64,000 nucleotides of DNA from Lysobacteraceae bacterium. Lineage in GTDB: Bacteria > Pseudomonadota > Gammaproteobacteria > Xanthomonadales > Rhodanobacteraceae. Of this stretch, positions 9,445-18,207 are shown piece after piece. The position numbers and the translations under genes were made by a program. The stretch is taken from NCBI GenBank assembly GCA_004143945.1, contig SEHB01000002.1, positions 496,001 through 560,000 on the forward strand, in the 5' to 3' direction. Position 1 is the first letter of the stretch. Every line of letters begins with the position of its first letter. Under the pieces are notes generated by a model. That model had not been told where the DNA came from. It saw nothing but the letters and a program-made list of their open reading frames with translations, and made no database searches.

Positions 9445-11781
9445 ATGACCGCATCGCGCACCCGCTGGACCGTGCTCGCGCTCTGGCTGCTCGCGCTCGG
9501 CGCGCTCGCGGCCTACGTGTTCGGCACGCTGCGCATCGGCACGGACCTGCGCAGCTTCATGCCGCCGCCGTCGACGCCGGACCAGAAGCTCCTGATGGAA
9601 CAGATCGGCGAAGGCCCTGGATCGCGCTTGCTGCTGCTCGCGATCGATGGCGCGCCGGAGGCGACGCTGGCCGAGCTCAGCCGCGGCCTTGCGGCCGCGC
9701 TCGCCGACGAACCCGCGTTCGAGCAGGTCATCAACGGCGCGTTCGATCCGTCCTCGCTCGATCCGGACTGGCTGCCGTATCGCTGGCTGCTGTCGCCGAC
9801 ACTCGACCACCAGCCACTCGATGCGGCGTACCTGTCCGATCAACTGCAGCAACGCGTCGCCGACCTCGCCTCGCCTGCGGCCGACCTGCTGAAGCCACTG
9901 CTGCCGCGCGACCCGACGCTCGAAACCCTCGTGCTCGCGGAACGCTGGTCGCCGCCGAAGGCGCCCGCCCTGCGCGACGGCGTCTGGTTTTCCTCCGATG
10001 GCGCGGCCCTGCTGCTCGCGCAGACGCGCGGTGCGGGGTTCGATCCCGCGGTGCAGGGCGCCGCGATCGACGCGCTGCGCGCCGCGTTCGCGACGCTGCC
10101 CGGCGCGAGCGACGCACGTCTCACGTTGAGCGGACCGGGCTGGTTCAGCGTGCTCATCAACGAGAAGACGCGCGCCGAAGCCGATCGCATCGGGCTCGTG
10201 AGCACGATCGGCTTCGTGCTGCTGTTGCTGCTCGCGTATCGAAGCATCGCCTCGCTGCTGCTCGCGGGCCTGCCGGTCATCAGCGGCGGCCTCGCGGGTG
10301 CTGCCGCGCTCGCGCTCGGCTTCGGCAGCGCGCACGGCATCACGCTCGCGTTCGGCTTCACGCTGCTCGGCGTCGCGCAGGAATACCCGATCCGCGTGCT
10401 GAGCCACCGCCGCGCGGGCGAAGACGCGCTCGCGAGCGTGCGCGCGCTGTGGCCGCTGCTCGCGACCGCGATCGTATCGGCCGCGATCGCGTACCTCGCG
10501 TTCTTCGCGTCGGGCGTGACCGGCCTGCAGCAGCTCGCGGTGTTCACGATCGCGGGCCTGCTCGGCGCGGGCCTGACCACGCGCTACCTGCTGCCGCGCG
10601 TGCTGCCCGCGCGCTTCCGCGATGTCGCGGACACGCCGGGACTCGCCGCGGCCGCGCGCTTCATCGATCGCGTGCCGCGCCCGCGCTGGCTGCCGTGGTT
10701 GTTGCTGGTGCTCGGCCTCGTCGTGCTCTGGCGCGTGCCGGGCCCGATGTGGCAGGACGACCTCTCGGCGCTGACGCCGGTGCCGCGCGACCTGCTGCTC
10801 CAGGATGCGAAGCTGCGCGGCGAACTCGGCGCGCCCGACGTGCGCTACCTGCTCGTGCTGCGCGCGGACAGCGCCGACGGCGTGCTCGCGCTGTCCGAAT
10901 CGCTGGAGCCGCGCCTCGCCGGACTCGTCGCGAGCGGCGCACTCGACGCGGTCGAACTGCCGAGCCGCTACCTGCCGAGCCTCGCGACCCAGCGTGCGCG
11001 CCAGGTGAAGTTGCCATCACGCGCGGACCTCGAGCGCGCGCTGGCCGAAGCCGGCGCGAACCTGCCGTTCCGCGGCGGCCTGTTCGAGCCGTTCCTCGAC
11101 GATGTCGACGCCGCGCGCACGCTCGAACAGCTGACGCCCGCGGCGTTCGCGAAGACGCCGCTCGGCGCGCGCCTCGATGCGATGCTCGTGCGCGAAACCG
11201 ATGGCGATGCATGGCTCGGCCTCGCGACGCTGTCGGGCGTGCACGACGCGGCTGCGCTCGAGGCGTTCACCGCGCAGACGAACGGCGCGGCCCGCCTGCT
11301 CGACCTCAAGGGCGCCTCCGAATCGCTCGTCGTCGATTACCGCGGGCGCATCCTGAAAGCCCTCGGCGTCGCACTCGGACTGCTCGCGCTGACCGTCGTC
11401 GTCGCATTGCGCAGCGCACGCCGTGCCTGGCACGTGCTCGCGCCGATGTCGCTCGCGACCCTGCTCGTGCTCGTGGTCGAACGCGCCGCGGGCATCCCGC
11501 TGTCGCTGTTCCACCTCGTCGCGCTCACCCTCGCGGCCGGCCTCGGCCTGCACTACGCGCTGTTCTTCGAACGTCCGGTCGCCGACGAAGCCGAAGGCCG
11601 CCGCACGCTGCACGCGACCCTCGTCTGCGTGCTCTCGGCGCTGCTCGTGTTCGGCCTGCAGGCGCTGTCGTCGATGCCGGTGCTGCGCGCGATCGGCCTC
11701 ACGGTCGCGCTCGGCGTCGGCTTCCACTTCTGCCTGTCGATCCTGATGGCGCGGTCAGCGCGCCCGGACCCCTCCGCATAG
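9445..11781 (+). CDS. MMPL/RND-family exporter of the pigment cluster
   Basis: A 778-residue membrane transporter with the MMPL plan: one N-terminal helix (about 10-28), a periplasmic loop, a block of five to six helices (about 245-400), a second large loop and a second helix block (about 630-770). The soluble loops contain paired LRSFMPPPSTPD and LSALTPVPRD segments at equivalent places, as expected of the internal duplication. In aryl polyene clusters this protein moves the finished lipid-linked pigment, with the LolA-like protein, toward the outer membrane. It closes the plus-strand pigment operon; the next gene is convergent, 59 bp away. Confidence 0.88.
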   Translation: MTASRTRWTVLALWLLALGALAAYVFGTLRIGTDLRSFMPPPSTPDQKLLMEQIGEGPGSRLLLLAIDGAPEATLAELSRGLAAALADEPAFEQVINGAFDPSSLDPDWLPYRWLLSPTLDHQPLDAAYLSDQLQQRVADLASPAADLLKPLLPRDPTLETLVLAERWSPPKAPALRDGVWFSSDGAALLLAQTRGAGFDPAVQGAAIDALRAAFATLPGASDARLTLSGPGWFSVLINEKTRAEADRIGLVSTIGFVLLLLLAYRSIASLLLAGLPVISGGLAGAAALALGFGSAHGITLAFGFTLLGVAQEYPIRVLSHRRAGEDALASVRALWPLLATAIVSAAIAYLAFFASGVTGLQQLAVFTIAGLLGAGLTTRYLLPRVLPARFRDVADTPGLAAAARFIDRVPRPRWLPWLLLVLGLVVLWRVPGPMWQDDLSALTPVPRDLLLQDAKLRGELGAPDVRYLLVLRADSADGVLALSESLEPRLAGLVASGALDAVELPSRYLPSLATQRARQVKLPSRADLERALAEAGANLPFRGGLFEPFLDDVDAARTLEQLTPAAFAKTPLGARLDAMLVRETDGDAWLGLATLSGVHDAAALEAFTAQTNGAARLLDLKGASESLVVDYRGRILKALGVALGLLALTVVVALRSARRAWHVLAPMSLATLLVLVVERAAGIPLSLFHLVALTLAAGLGLHYALFFERPVADEAEGRRTLHATLVCVLSALLVFGLQALSSMPVLRAIGLTVALGVGFHFCLSILMARSARPDPSA

Positions 11782-11840
11782 CGGCGTGCGCCGCGCGGTC
11801 GGCGAGGCCGCGCACCGAGGCGCGCGACGCGATCACCGCC

Positions 11841-12953
11841 TCACGGCTCGAACCCGTCCGCGAACACCGCATCCGCGCGGATCGGCGTGAGCATGAAACT
11901 CATCATCGAACCATCCGCCGTGCGCCCGGTGCCGACGATCACGCCGTCGGCGTTGATCGCGTTCGCGCTCGAGAAGCTCGCGAACACCGCGGTGTCGTCG
12001 ACGACTTCGTAGAGATCATGCGTGACGCCGTCGCGATGCACCCAGGCCTTGAGTCCGGGCACCGGGCCGTTCGCGGTGCCGATGCCCGCGACACCGGCGA
12101 TCACGCCCGCATCGTTGATCGCGATCGCGCTGCCGTTGCCCTGGTCGAGCGCGGCGCCCGGGATCTCGGTGTAGCTGCCGTCGAGCGCGAACACCACTGG
12201 TACCAGTGCCGGCGTTTCGGCTGCGAGGCCGAGGCCGACCGCGATGCCCGCGGAGTCGATGCCGACCGCGTTCGTCGGATACTCCTCGGTCATCGCGCCC
12301 ATCGCGAGCACGGTCGGCGTGCCGAACTGGCCGACCGTCGCATGGATGTTCGAGACATGCTGGTTCCAGCGCCCGATGATGCGGCCCGACGCATTGATGG
12401 CGCTCCAGCGCGCCTGCTGGTCTTCCATCGTCGGGTCCTGCAAGCCGTAGTCGACGAAACCGGCCTCGAGCGTCCATGCGAACGCGCGGCTCGGCGCGCC
12501 GAAGCCGCCGACCACGATGCCTGCATCATTGATGTCGGCCGGGTTCACGTGCGTGCCTGCGTCTGCGCCGATGACCGTATATTCACCCGGTGTCGCCGCG
12601 TCCCAGAGCAGTCCCGCGGTCGGGTTCATGTAGTCGTCGGAAGTGCCGACGATCTGGCCGCTGCCATTGATCGCATGCGCGATGCCGTTGACCTCCTCGC
12701 CGGGCGGCAACGCGAGGTCATGCCAGCCATCGCCGTCCCACAACACCGCATGCCGCACGAAATTCTCGTCCGACCACGTACCGACGATCTGGCCCGCGTC
12801 GTTGATGTCCTTGGCCGTGACCGCGGTCGCGCCGGGCACCTCGAGTACGGTCAGGTGGTACAGCGGCTCGCCGGCCACCGCGGAGGTACCCGCGAGGACG
12901 AGGGCCAGGGCCAGCGGACGGAGCGCGGAAGCGACAGGGCGGGAGCAGTTCAT
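11841..12953 (-). CDS. Exported HAF-repeat beta-propeller-like protein with C-terminal FADGFEP
   Basis: A 370-residue protein with a signal peptide (ending near AGTSAVAG) followed by repeated units of the HAF/extracellular-repeat type: INDAGQIVGTWSD, INGSGQIVGTSDD, INDAGIVVGGFG, INASGRIIGRW, INDAGVIAGVAG, INADGVIVGTGR. Such repeats form beta structures of unknown role. The protein ends DAVFADGFEP; similar xFxDGFE ends are, as I recall, common on exported proteins of Lysobacterales, and may act as a sorting or anchoring tag. The start at 12953 is preceded by GAGG at suitable spacing; the upstream in-frame ATG lacks a site. It is convergent with the pigment operon. Confidence 0.75.
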   Translation of the reverse strand: MNCSRPVASALRPLALALVLAGTSAVAGEPLYHLTVLEVPGATAVTAKDINDAGQIVGTWSDENFVRHAVLWDGDGWHDLALPPGEEVNGIAHAINGSGQIVGTSDDYMNPTAGLLWDAATPGEYTVIGADAGTHVNPADINDAGIVVGGFGAPSRAFAWTLEAGFVDYGLQDPTMEDQQARWSAINASGRIIGRWNQHVSNIHATVGQFGTPTVLAMGAMTEEYPTNAVGIDSAGIAVGLGLAAETPALVPVVFALDGSYTEIPGAALDQGNGSAIAINDAGVIAGVAGIGTANGPVPGLKAWVHRDGVTHDLYEVVDDTAVFASFSSANAINADGVIVGTGRTADGSMMSFMLTPIRADAVFADGFEP

Positions 12954-13070
12954 CGGTGACCTCGAAAACGGGGCGCAGGGAAGCGCGACCGTCGCCGATC
13001 CACGCCGCGCCTGCATGTAGAAACCTTGTAGCGCCGGTGTAACGCACGGTGGTTGCCGCTTGCGCGGACT

Positions 13071-15422
13071 TCAATGTGCGGTGGTGATCACGTCGGAGAG
13101 GCTGCGTTCGCCCGCGAGCGCCAGCGCGCGCTCGAGCGCCTTCGCGGCGGGAGCCGGCTGCTCCCGTGCCGAGTACACCAGCGCCTGGCTCCACGCCGCG
13201 CGCAGGTCGTGGTCGGCCCAGCGCGCGATGCGGCCGTTGACCGCGGCCGCGTCGTCGATGCGCTGCGCGGCGATCAGGGCGCGCACGTACGGCAGCGCGA
13301 CCGCGACGATGTCCTCGGCCACGCCGCGCGCGGTCGCGGCATCGAGCGCGAGTGCGTACCGCTGCAACGCGAGCGGCGCGTCACCTTCGGCGGCGGCCTG
13401 TCCCGCTTGCGCCAGCAGCAGCTCGCTGCGGCCGAACCCCGCGGGACCGGACGCGATCCAGTCCCCCAGGCGCTCGACTTCGTCACGCGCGCGCGCCATC
13501 TCGCCCGCGCGCTGCAGCGCCGTCGCGCGCAGCACCCATGCTGCGAGGTAGTCGGCGCGGTTGCGCGCCTCGAGGCCCGGCTGCATCGCGGACGCCGCGA
13601 GCTCGGCCGCCTTCGCCGCGTCGTCGCGCCAGAGCGCGATCGCCGCGGCGACGACATTCGCCTGTGCGCGCACGATCGCGTCTTCGCGCGGATCACTCGC
13701 GTCGGCGATGCGTGCGAGCAGCGCGTCGGCCTCGGAAAGCCGGCCCGCGCCCGCGAGCGCGCCCGCGCGCGACAGGCTGAGTTCCCAGCGCTGCCGCTCG
13801 TTCGCGCCGCGCGCCTCGAGCGCGGCGAAGCGTTCGCTGGTCGCGAGCGCGGCTGCGTGTTCGAGCAGCGCGCGCTCGGCGTCGACTTCGGCGACGAGCG
13901 TCGTGCCGAGCGCGTCCTCCGCACCGAGGGCGCGGAAGCGCTGCTCCGCATCGCGCAGCATCGGCAAGGCCGCATCGGGTTGGCCGCGCTGCAGCGCGTT
14001 CATGCCGAGGTTGAGGTCGACTGCGGCGACCCCGAACGCGTCGCCTTCGCCTTCGAGCAAGGTACGCGCGCGTCCGTAGGCATCGGCCGCCTGTTCGAGC
14101 TGCAGGCGCTGGCTCGCGACGCCGCCGAGCCCGAGCCAGGCCTTGGCCAACGTATGCGTCGCGTCGGCCGCTTCGGCGAGGCGCGCGGCTTCGGCATACG
14201 CATGCGCCGATTCGTCGATGCGGCCCTGGCGCAGCGCGATCGCGCCGAGCGTGTCGAACGCACGCGCGCGCAGGCCCGCGTGCGTCGCCTCGGGCAGTCG
14301 TTCGAGCAGGGCCTCGATCTGTTCGCGGCTGGCTTCGTACGCGCCCGCGAAGAACTCGACCGTCGCGCGGCTCAGCGCGATCTCGGGATCGGCCTGCAAG
14401 GCCGGCGCGGCGTTGCGGATGAGTTCGCGCGCGATTTCGACCTGGCCACCGAGCACGGCCGCCGTGATGCGTTGTCGCAGCGTCGTGCGTGCGAGTGCCA
14501 CGTCACCGGGATCATCGCTCGGCGGCACGTGGCCGAGCTTGATCAGGAGGTTGTCGGCCGCGGCGCGCGCCGCGAGGATCGGATCCGCTGCGCGGCCTTC
14601 GACGTCGAGCCTGCGGCCGTCGGCCTGCGCGCGCAGCCGCACGGTCCAGCGTTCGTGCGCGAAATTCGCCGAGGGCTGCACGCGCAGCGCGGCCGCGGCG
14701 ATCACCGGCGAGTCGCCCGCGGCGTCGCCGAGCGACGCGACCAGCGCGACCACGGTTTCGCTCGGCGTGGTCGCGACCTCGCCGCGTCGCAGTTGCGTCG
14801 CCACCAGATCCATGAGGCCGAAGCGCAGCCAGTCCCATGCGGGGCCCGCGTCGACCTGCGCAGGCAGCACGATCGCCGACGTTGCCGTCATGGGCGTGGA
14901 CGGTTGCGATGCGGGGCGCAGCACCCACCATGCGCCCGCTGCGAAGAGGGCGACGACGAGCGCGGCGAATGCGAAGGCAAGCCCCGCGCGCGATGGCCTC
15001 GCGGGTGAGGCTGCTTCATCTGCGGCCTCGCGCGCCGCAACGACCGGATCGGCCGAGGTCGGCATCGCGGACTCGGCCGGCGCAGGCTCCGCGCGCGCTT
15101 CGACCTCTTCGGTCACCTCCATCACCCAGCGATAGCCGAGGCGCGGCACCGTGCGGATCGTGCGCTGCGCATTGCCGTCGTCGCCGAGCACCTTGCGCAG
15201 TCGCATGATCGCGTGGCTCAACGACACATCGCTGACATCGGCGCGATCCCACACCGTCGCCGCGAGCTCGTCGCGCCCGACCGGCCGGTCGCGATGGCGG
15301 ACCAGGTGGATCAGGCAGTCGATCGTGCTGAGCGGAAGGTCGATGCGTTGCCCGTCCCGCTGCAGCTCGCGCGCCTGTGGATCGAGCAGGAACGGGCCGA
15401 ACCGGTAATGCGACGTGGCCAT
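13071..15422 (-). CDS. CadC-like membrane transcriptional regulator with TPR domain
   Basis: 783 residues. Residues 1-105 are an OmpR/PhoB-type winged helix (HYRFGPFLLDPQAREL, ending VPRLGYRWV); a single membrane helix spans about 147-167 (LAFAFAALVVALFAAGAWWV); the remainder is periplasmic and alpha-helical with several TPR-like repeats (for example AFDTLGAIALRQGRIDESAH). This is the ToxR/CadC plan: DNA binding inside, sensing outside. The signal and target genes cannot be read from the sequence. The start MATSHYRFGPF at 15422 begins the wHTH exactly; the 62 extra upstream codons are REP-containing intergenic DNA. It stands alone on its strand. Confidence 0.82.
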   Translation of the reverse strand: MATSHYRFGPFLLDPQARELQRDGQRIDLPLSTIDCLIHLVRHRDRPVGRDELAATVWDRADVSDVSLSHAIMRLRKVLGDDGNAQRTIRTVPRLGYRWVMEVTEEVEARAEPAPAESAMPTSADPVVAAREAADEAASPARPSRAGLAFAFAALVVALFAAGAWWVLRPASQPSTPMTATSAIVLPAQVDAGPAWDWLRFGLMDLVATQLRRGEVATTPSETVVALVASLGDAAGDSPVIAAAALRVQPSANFAHERWTVRLRAQADGRRLDVEGRAADPILAARAAADNLLIKLGHVPPSDDPGDVALARTTLRQRITAAVLGGQVEIARELIRNAAPALQADPEIALSRATVEFFAGAYEASREQIEALLERLPEATHAGLRARAFDTLGAIALRQGRIDESAHAYAEAARLAEAADATHTLAKAWLGLGGVASQRLQLEQAADAYGRARTLLEGEGDAFGVAAVDLNLGMNALQRGQPDAALPMLRDAEQRFRALGAEDALGTTLVAEVDAERALLEHAAALATSERFAALEARGANERQRWELSLSRAGALAGAGRLSEADALLARIADASDPREDAIVRAQANVVAAAIALWRDDAAKAAELAASAMQPGLEARNRADYLAAWVLRATALQRAGEMARARDEVERLGDWIASGPAGFGRSELLLAQAGQAAAEGDAPLALQRYALALDAATARGVAEDIVAVALPYVRALIAAQRIDDAAAVNGRIARWADHDLRAAWSQALVYSAREQPAPAAKALERALALAGERSLSDVITTAH

Positions 15423-15510
15423 GGGGCAAGCGTAGCAGGGCCGTCCCACTGGCCGGCGACGGGAAGCGTGGCGCGATCGGCTCCGTGACGCATCGCATGC
15501 CACATCGCGC

Positions 15511-15535
15511 GGTAGGAGCGCACCCTGTGCGCGAC
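15511..15535. repeat. REP-like half unit (GTAGGAGCGCACCCTGTGCGCGA)
   Basis: A single half of the REP family seen at 1541-1745, lying in the 240-bp gap between the CadC-like gene and the ArsR operon. The motif is self-complementary around CACCCTGTGCG. Apart from it and the promoter at 15613, nothing further is seen in the gap. Confidence 0.7.
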
Positions 15536-15612
15536 AGCCCGAAGCATCGCAAGCGATTCCGATGCCTGACCGCTGCGTTCGCCAGCTCCAGCCTGGAAGA
15601 CACCCCATGACC

Positions 15613-15641
15613 TTGACCGGCCCGACCGGTGATCGTATATT
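15613..15641 (+). promoter_or_regulatory. Sigma-70-like promoter of the arsR-AHSA1 operon, with possible operator repeats
   Basis: TTGACC (15613-15618) and TATATT (15636-15641) are separated by exactly 17 bp, close to consensus and striking in this GC-rich context. The octamer TTATGCAA occurs twice just downstream (15651-15658 and 15667-15674, 16 bp apart); the second copy overlaps the first codons of the regulator. This spacing is compatible with an ArsR-type operator for autorepression. Promoter from sequence; operator is inference. Confidence 0.65.
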
Positions 15642-15662
15642 GCCATCTAGTTATGCAAATGG

Positions 15663-16025
15663 ATGGTTATGCAATCCTCCGAACGCCTCGACCTCACCTT
15701 CGCCGCCCTCGCCGACCCGACCCGGCGCGCGATCCTCGCCCGGCTCGCGTCCGGCGAGGCCACGGTCACCGAACTCGCCGAGCCGTTCGCGATCAGCCAG
15801 CCGGCCATCTCCAAGCACCTCAAGGTGCTCGAACGCGCGGGACTCATCTCGGTCGACATCGACGCGCAGCGCCGTCCGCGCAAGCTGGAACCCAAGCGCC
15901 TCGCGGAAGCCGTGGACTGGATCGAACGCTACCGAAAGGTCTTCGAACAGAACTACCAGCGCCTCGACGCGCTGCTCGAACAGATGCAAGCCAAGCCGAC
16001 CCGGCGAAAACGCACCAGGACATAG
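15663..16025 (+). CDS. ArsR-family transcriptional regulator
   Basis: A 120-residue winged-helix regulator with the ArsR helix-turn-helix: LADPTRRAILARLASGEATV followed by ELAEPFAISQPAISKHLKVL. It has no metal-binding cysteines (no CVC motif), as in the subgroup paired with AHSA1/SRPBCC proteins rather than with metal resistance. The start is ATG 15663 or ATG 15669; neither has a Shine-Dalgarno sequence, and with the promoter at 15613-15641 the transcript would have a very short leader. The downstream gene, an AHSA1-domain protein, is the usual partner. The effector is unknown. Confidence 0.88.
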   Translation: MVMQSSERLDLTFAALADPTRRAILARLASGEATVTELAEPFAISQPAISKHLKVLERAGLISVDIDAQRRPRKLEPKRLAEAVDWIERYRKVFEQNYQRLDALLEQMQAKPTRRKRTRT

Positions 16026-16099
16026 CGCGCATTCCGACGCGCCGACCGCTTGCTCGTCCACCGCGACGAGCGCCCACGATGAACCTGGAGGAGAAGTCC

Positions 16100-16597
16100 A
16101 TGCCCAAGCCCGCCGACGTCACGCTGCCGAGCGATCGCGAAGTCCGCGTCACGCGCTCGTTCAACGCCCCGCGCAAACTCGTGTGGGATGCCCACACCCG
16201 GCCCGACCTCGTGCGGAAGTGGCAGGGCTACGATGACTGGGACATGCCCGTGTGCGAGATGGATGTCCGCGCGGGCGGAAAGTACCGGTGGAAGTGGAAG
16301 CACCGCGCCGACGGCACCGAGTTCGGCTTCTTCGGCACCTTCAGCGAAGTCGACGCCCCATGGAGGATCGTCCACGCGCAGTACTACGACGCGGGCAATG
16401 CCGATTTCGACATGCCTGTCGGCGACCCCTGCATCGTGTCACTCGACCTCAGCGAGCAGGACGGCGTCACGACGCTGGTCTGCAACCTCATGTTCGCGTC
16501 GAAGGAAGCGCGTGATGGGGCGATGGCGACCGGCATGACCGATGGCATGGAGCATAGCTACAGCCGGCTGGACGGCATGATCGAGGTCGCGGCGTGA
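16100..16597 (+). CDS. AHSA1/SRPBCC-domain protein
   Basis: A 165-residue single START-like (SRPBCC) domain of the AHSA1 type: VTRSFNAPRKLVWDAHTRPD at the N-terminus, then LVRKWQGYDDWDMPVCEMDV, GGKYRWKW and a C-terminal helix ending MEHSYSRLDGMIEV. These small hydrophobic-pocket proteins form two-gene operons with ArsR regulators; the ligand is normally unknown. The start at 16100 is preferred because GGAGGAG lies six bases upstream; an ATG at 16079 precedes that site. Its stop lies 5-40 bp from the first mobile-element remnant, so this is the last ordinary chromosomal gene before the accessory island. Confidence 0.85.
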   Translation: MPKPADVTLPSDREVRVTRSFNAPRKLVWDAHTRPDLVRKWQGYDDWDMPVCEMDVRAGGKYRWKWKHRADGTEFGFFGTFSEVDAPWRIVHAQYYDAGNADFDMPVGDPCIVSLDLSEQDGVTTLVCNLMFASKEARDGAMATGMTDGMEHSYSRLDGMIEVAA

Positions 16598-16632
16598 TGG
16601 GACGCCAAGTCAATCACCTCCGTCCCCTTTAA

Positions 16633-16826
16633 TCCGAAGATGCGCGCATCAGCATCGGCGAACGCGAGCTCGAACACGTCGTTGGCAATGTCGACGGCAA
16701 CGGTGGTGACATTGGCGGAATTGGGCGTAGCATGCATGGCGGATTCCTCTCGTGATCCCGTGTCCTGAAGGCTAAGCCCTTCAGTCTGGCTCATCGAAGC
16801 CGTGTGGCGACACGGGGGAGTCCATT
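16633..16826 (-). pseudogene. 5' fragment of an IS110/IS1111-family transposase and its left end
   Basis: On the minus strand an ATG at 16735-16737 opens MHATPNSANVTTVAVDIAND, continuing VFELAFADADARI, which resembles the N-terminal RuvC-like part of IS110-family transposases (first catalytic Asp in VAVDIA). Resemblance stops after about 34 residues; the rest of the gene is absent. The upstream leader GGAATCCGCC before ATG and an end reading GGGGAGTCCAT on the plus strand (16817-16826) look like an IS1111-type terminus. The fragment abuts a partial attC site, the known target of IS1111-attC elements. Family call is from memory of such sequences, so moderate confidence. Confidence 0.6.
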
Positions 16827-16908
16827 CAATCATTCAAGCGGACCGCTGGAGAGGCTCTGATGCTTCCTGATGTGCAGTCGGCCAGCGACCGCTTACGCAG
16901 CGTTAGCT
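16827..16908 (+). other. Partial integron attC site (right core GTTAGCT)
   Basis: TTCAAGCGGACCGCTGG (16833-16849) and GGCCAGCGACCGCTTACGC (16880-16898) form an imperfect stem with unpaired bases, followed by the core GTTAGCT at 16902-16908. This is the layout of an integron cassette recombination site; crossover would be between G16902 and T16903. The left core (RYYYAAC) is missing, replaced by the IS110/IS1111 fragment. The core is the exact complement of AGCTAAC at 18202-18208, which marks the end of the following cassette. Confidence 0.7.
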
Positions 16909-16924
16909 TTCTGGGGAAAGATCA

Positions 16925-17767
16925 GTGCGCTCGACCACTACATTCAAGCTTTACAGGTATCAGCTCCTGCCCATTGATCGGCATACCGCTGACTTGTATG
17001 AAGGCTTGACCACCGCGCAGCTTATCGAGCGGAAGAACGACATCTTTGCTCAGGCGATTCCCTTTGTGGCACGCCATACGCATCGAGGCGTGCAGCTTGC
17101 CGTGCAGGTGGAAGGACCCGAAAGCGATGCTTTTGTCCTGCGCATTGCTCCGCGGCGGGCACTCATCCGCGAAACGCCAGAATTTCAGCTCGAACATATC
17201 GAGAACTGGCCGCATGTCACGGCAATCGTACTGAACCGCCCCGACGAGCAGCTCCTGGCAGTTCAAGACAAGCCCATCGCTTTCACTTCCACGAATACGG
17301 TGGTCCGCCTTATCCAATCTGCAACTCGGGCCATGCTAGAGCGAGCAGGCCTCAGGCTTCACATCGAAAGCCTGTTTAGCCGTGAAAACTTCTGGGGGCT
17401 GATCAAGCAGTACAAGGGCAGGGTGACATGGATTGAGTTCGAGCTTGTTACGCCAAACATGGCGAACATCTCTAACACCTTGGCAGAAGAGTTTAAGACT
17501 CTTGCCAAGGACACGAACGCCTCACAGAGCAACGTTCAGCTCCGGTCAGACCCGGACTCGGCGCTGAACATCGAGCCGAACGACCCACAGGTAAAGGGGC
17601 TCGTCGACTACGCGAGTGAGGGTGGTGGCGACATCTCGGTAAAGATCCGCGGGCTTCGCAAGCGCATTCATACTTCCAGCGCAGTCCGTGAGACGGAGAT
17701 GGATGATCTTCAGCTGACCGGCCCCACCGCTCAGGTCGCTGGCATCCTTCGAGGGTTACTGAAATGA
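16925..17767 (+). CDS. Unknown soluble protein, first gene of a two-gene cassette
   Basis: 280 residues, no family recognised. The composition is that of a soluble mixed alpha/beta protein, with no signal peptide and no membrane helix. Visible landmarks: FKLYRYQLLPIDR at the start, RRALIRETPEFQLEHIENWP near residue 80, FSRENFWGLIKQYKGRVTWI near 155 and ISVKIRGLRKRIHTSS near 240. The GTG start at 16925 follows GGGGAAAGATCA, and lies only 22 bp inside the cassette boundary, as cassette genes do. Base composition is clearly lower in GC than the surrounding chromosome. It overlaps the membrane-protein gene by ATGA, so the two are made together. Possible role: cytosolic sensor or regulator of a membrane effector; this is inference only. 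Confidence 0.75.
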   Translation: MRSTTTFKLYRYQLLPIDRHTADLYEGLTTAQLIERKNDIFAQAIPFVARHTHRGVQLAVQVEGPESDAFVLRIAPRRALIRETPEFQLEHIENWPHVTAIVLNRPDEQLLAVQDKPIAFTSTNTVVRLIQSATRAMLERAGLRLHIESLFSRENFWGLIKQYKGRVTWIEFELVTPNMANISNTLAEEFKTLAKDTNASQSNVQLRSDPDSALNIEPNDPQVKGLVDYASEGGGDISVKIRGLRKRIHTSSAVRETEMDDLQLTGPTAQVAGILRGLLK

Positions 17768-18207
17768 AAGGTGTGCTGCGGAACGCGCTGATTTCCGTGG
17801 GCATAGCGTGTCTCGCCTATTTCGGGCTGAGCGCGATTGGCTCCAACTACATCTTCGATTTCCTCAAGGCCAACCTCGTAAATATTCAAATCGGCCTGCT
17901 GGCGATCAACACCGCGACTCTAGGCGTGGTTTTAACCAAGCTCCGCGATCTAGTCGACTCCGGCGTTCCGATGGCAGCATTTGCTAGAGCGCGCAGCGAG
18001 ATGCTCTTGTCTATCAAAGAGCAGGTTGCACTTATCGTAGCAGCACTTACTCTACTCTCCCTCAACGAAGCGAAAGCCATCCGGCTGAACGTTCCCACCG
18101 ACCTGCTCCAAATCCTCCTGATTGCGTGTTTTGCTTACTCGTTACTCATTCTTTATGACACCGCCAAAAGCGTCTTTGTCGTGCTGGGTGAGTCGCCAGA
18201 AAGCTAA
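17764..18207 (+). CDS. Small four-helix membrane protein, second gene of the two-gene cassette
   Basis: 147 residues with four predicted membrane helices at about 7-26 (ALISVGIACLAYFGLSAI), 40-59 (NIQIGLLAINTATLGVVLTK), 84-101 and 113-131 (DLLQILLIACFAYSLLILY), joined by a basic cytoplasmic-looking loop around residues 60-80. No family recognised. It is coupled to the upstream soluble protein by ATGA at 17764-17767. Its TAA stop (18205-18207) lies within the cassette-end core AGCTAAC, which is how cassettes are built when the gene fills them. Small multi-helix proteins coupled to a cytosolic partner occur as membrane effectors in several phage-defence systems, but nothing in this sequence proves such a role. 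Confidence 0.75.
   Translation: MKGVLRNALISVGIACLAYFGLSAIGSNYIFDFLKANLVNIQIGLLAINTATLGVVLTKLRDLVDSGVPMAAFARARSEMLLSIKEQVALIVAALTLLSLNEAKAIRLNVPTDLLQILLIACFAYSLLILYDTAKSVFVVLGESPES

Noticed and set aside
16558-16737. Complete small gene starting MHATPNSANV
   Set aside because: After about 34 transposase-like residues the frame runs through an unrelated repeat and into the antisense of the AHSA1 gene; it is a broken IS110-type gene.
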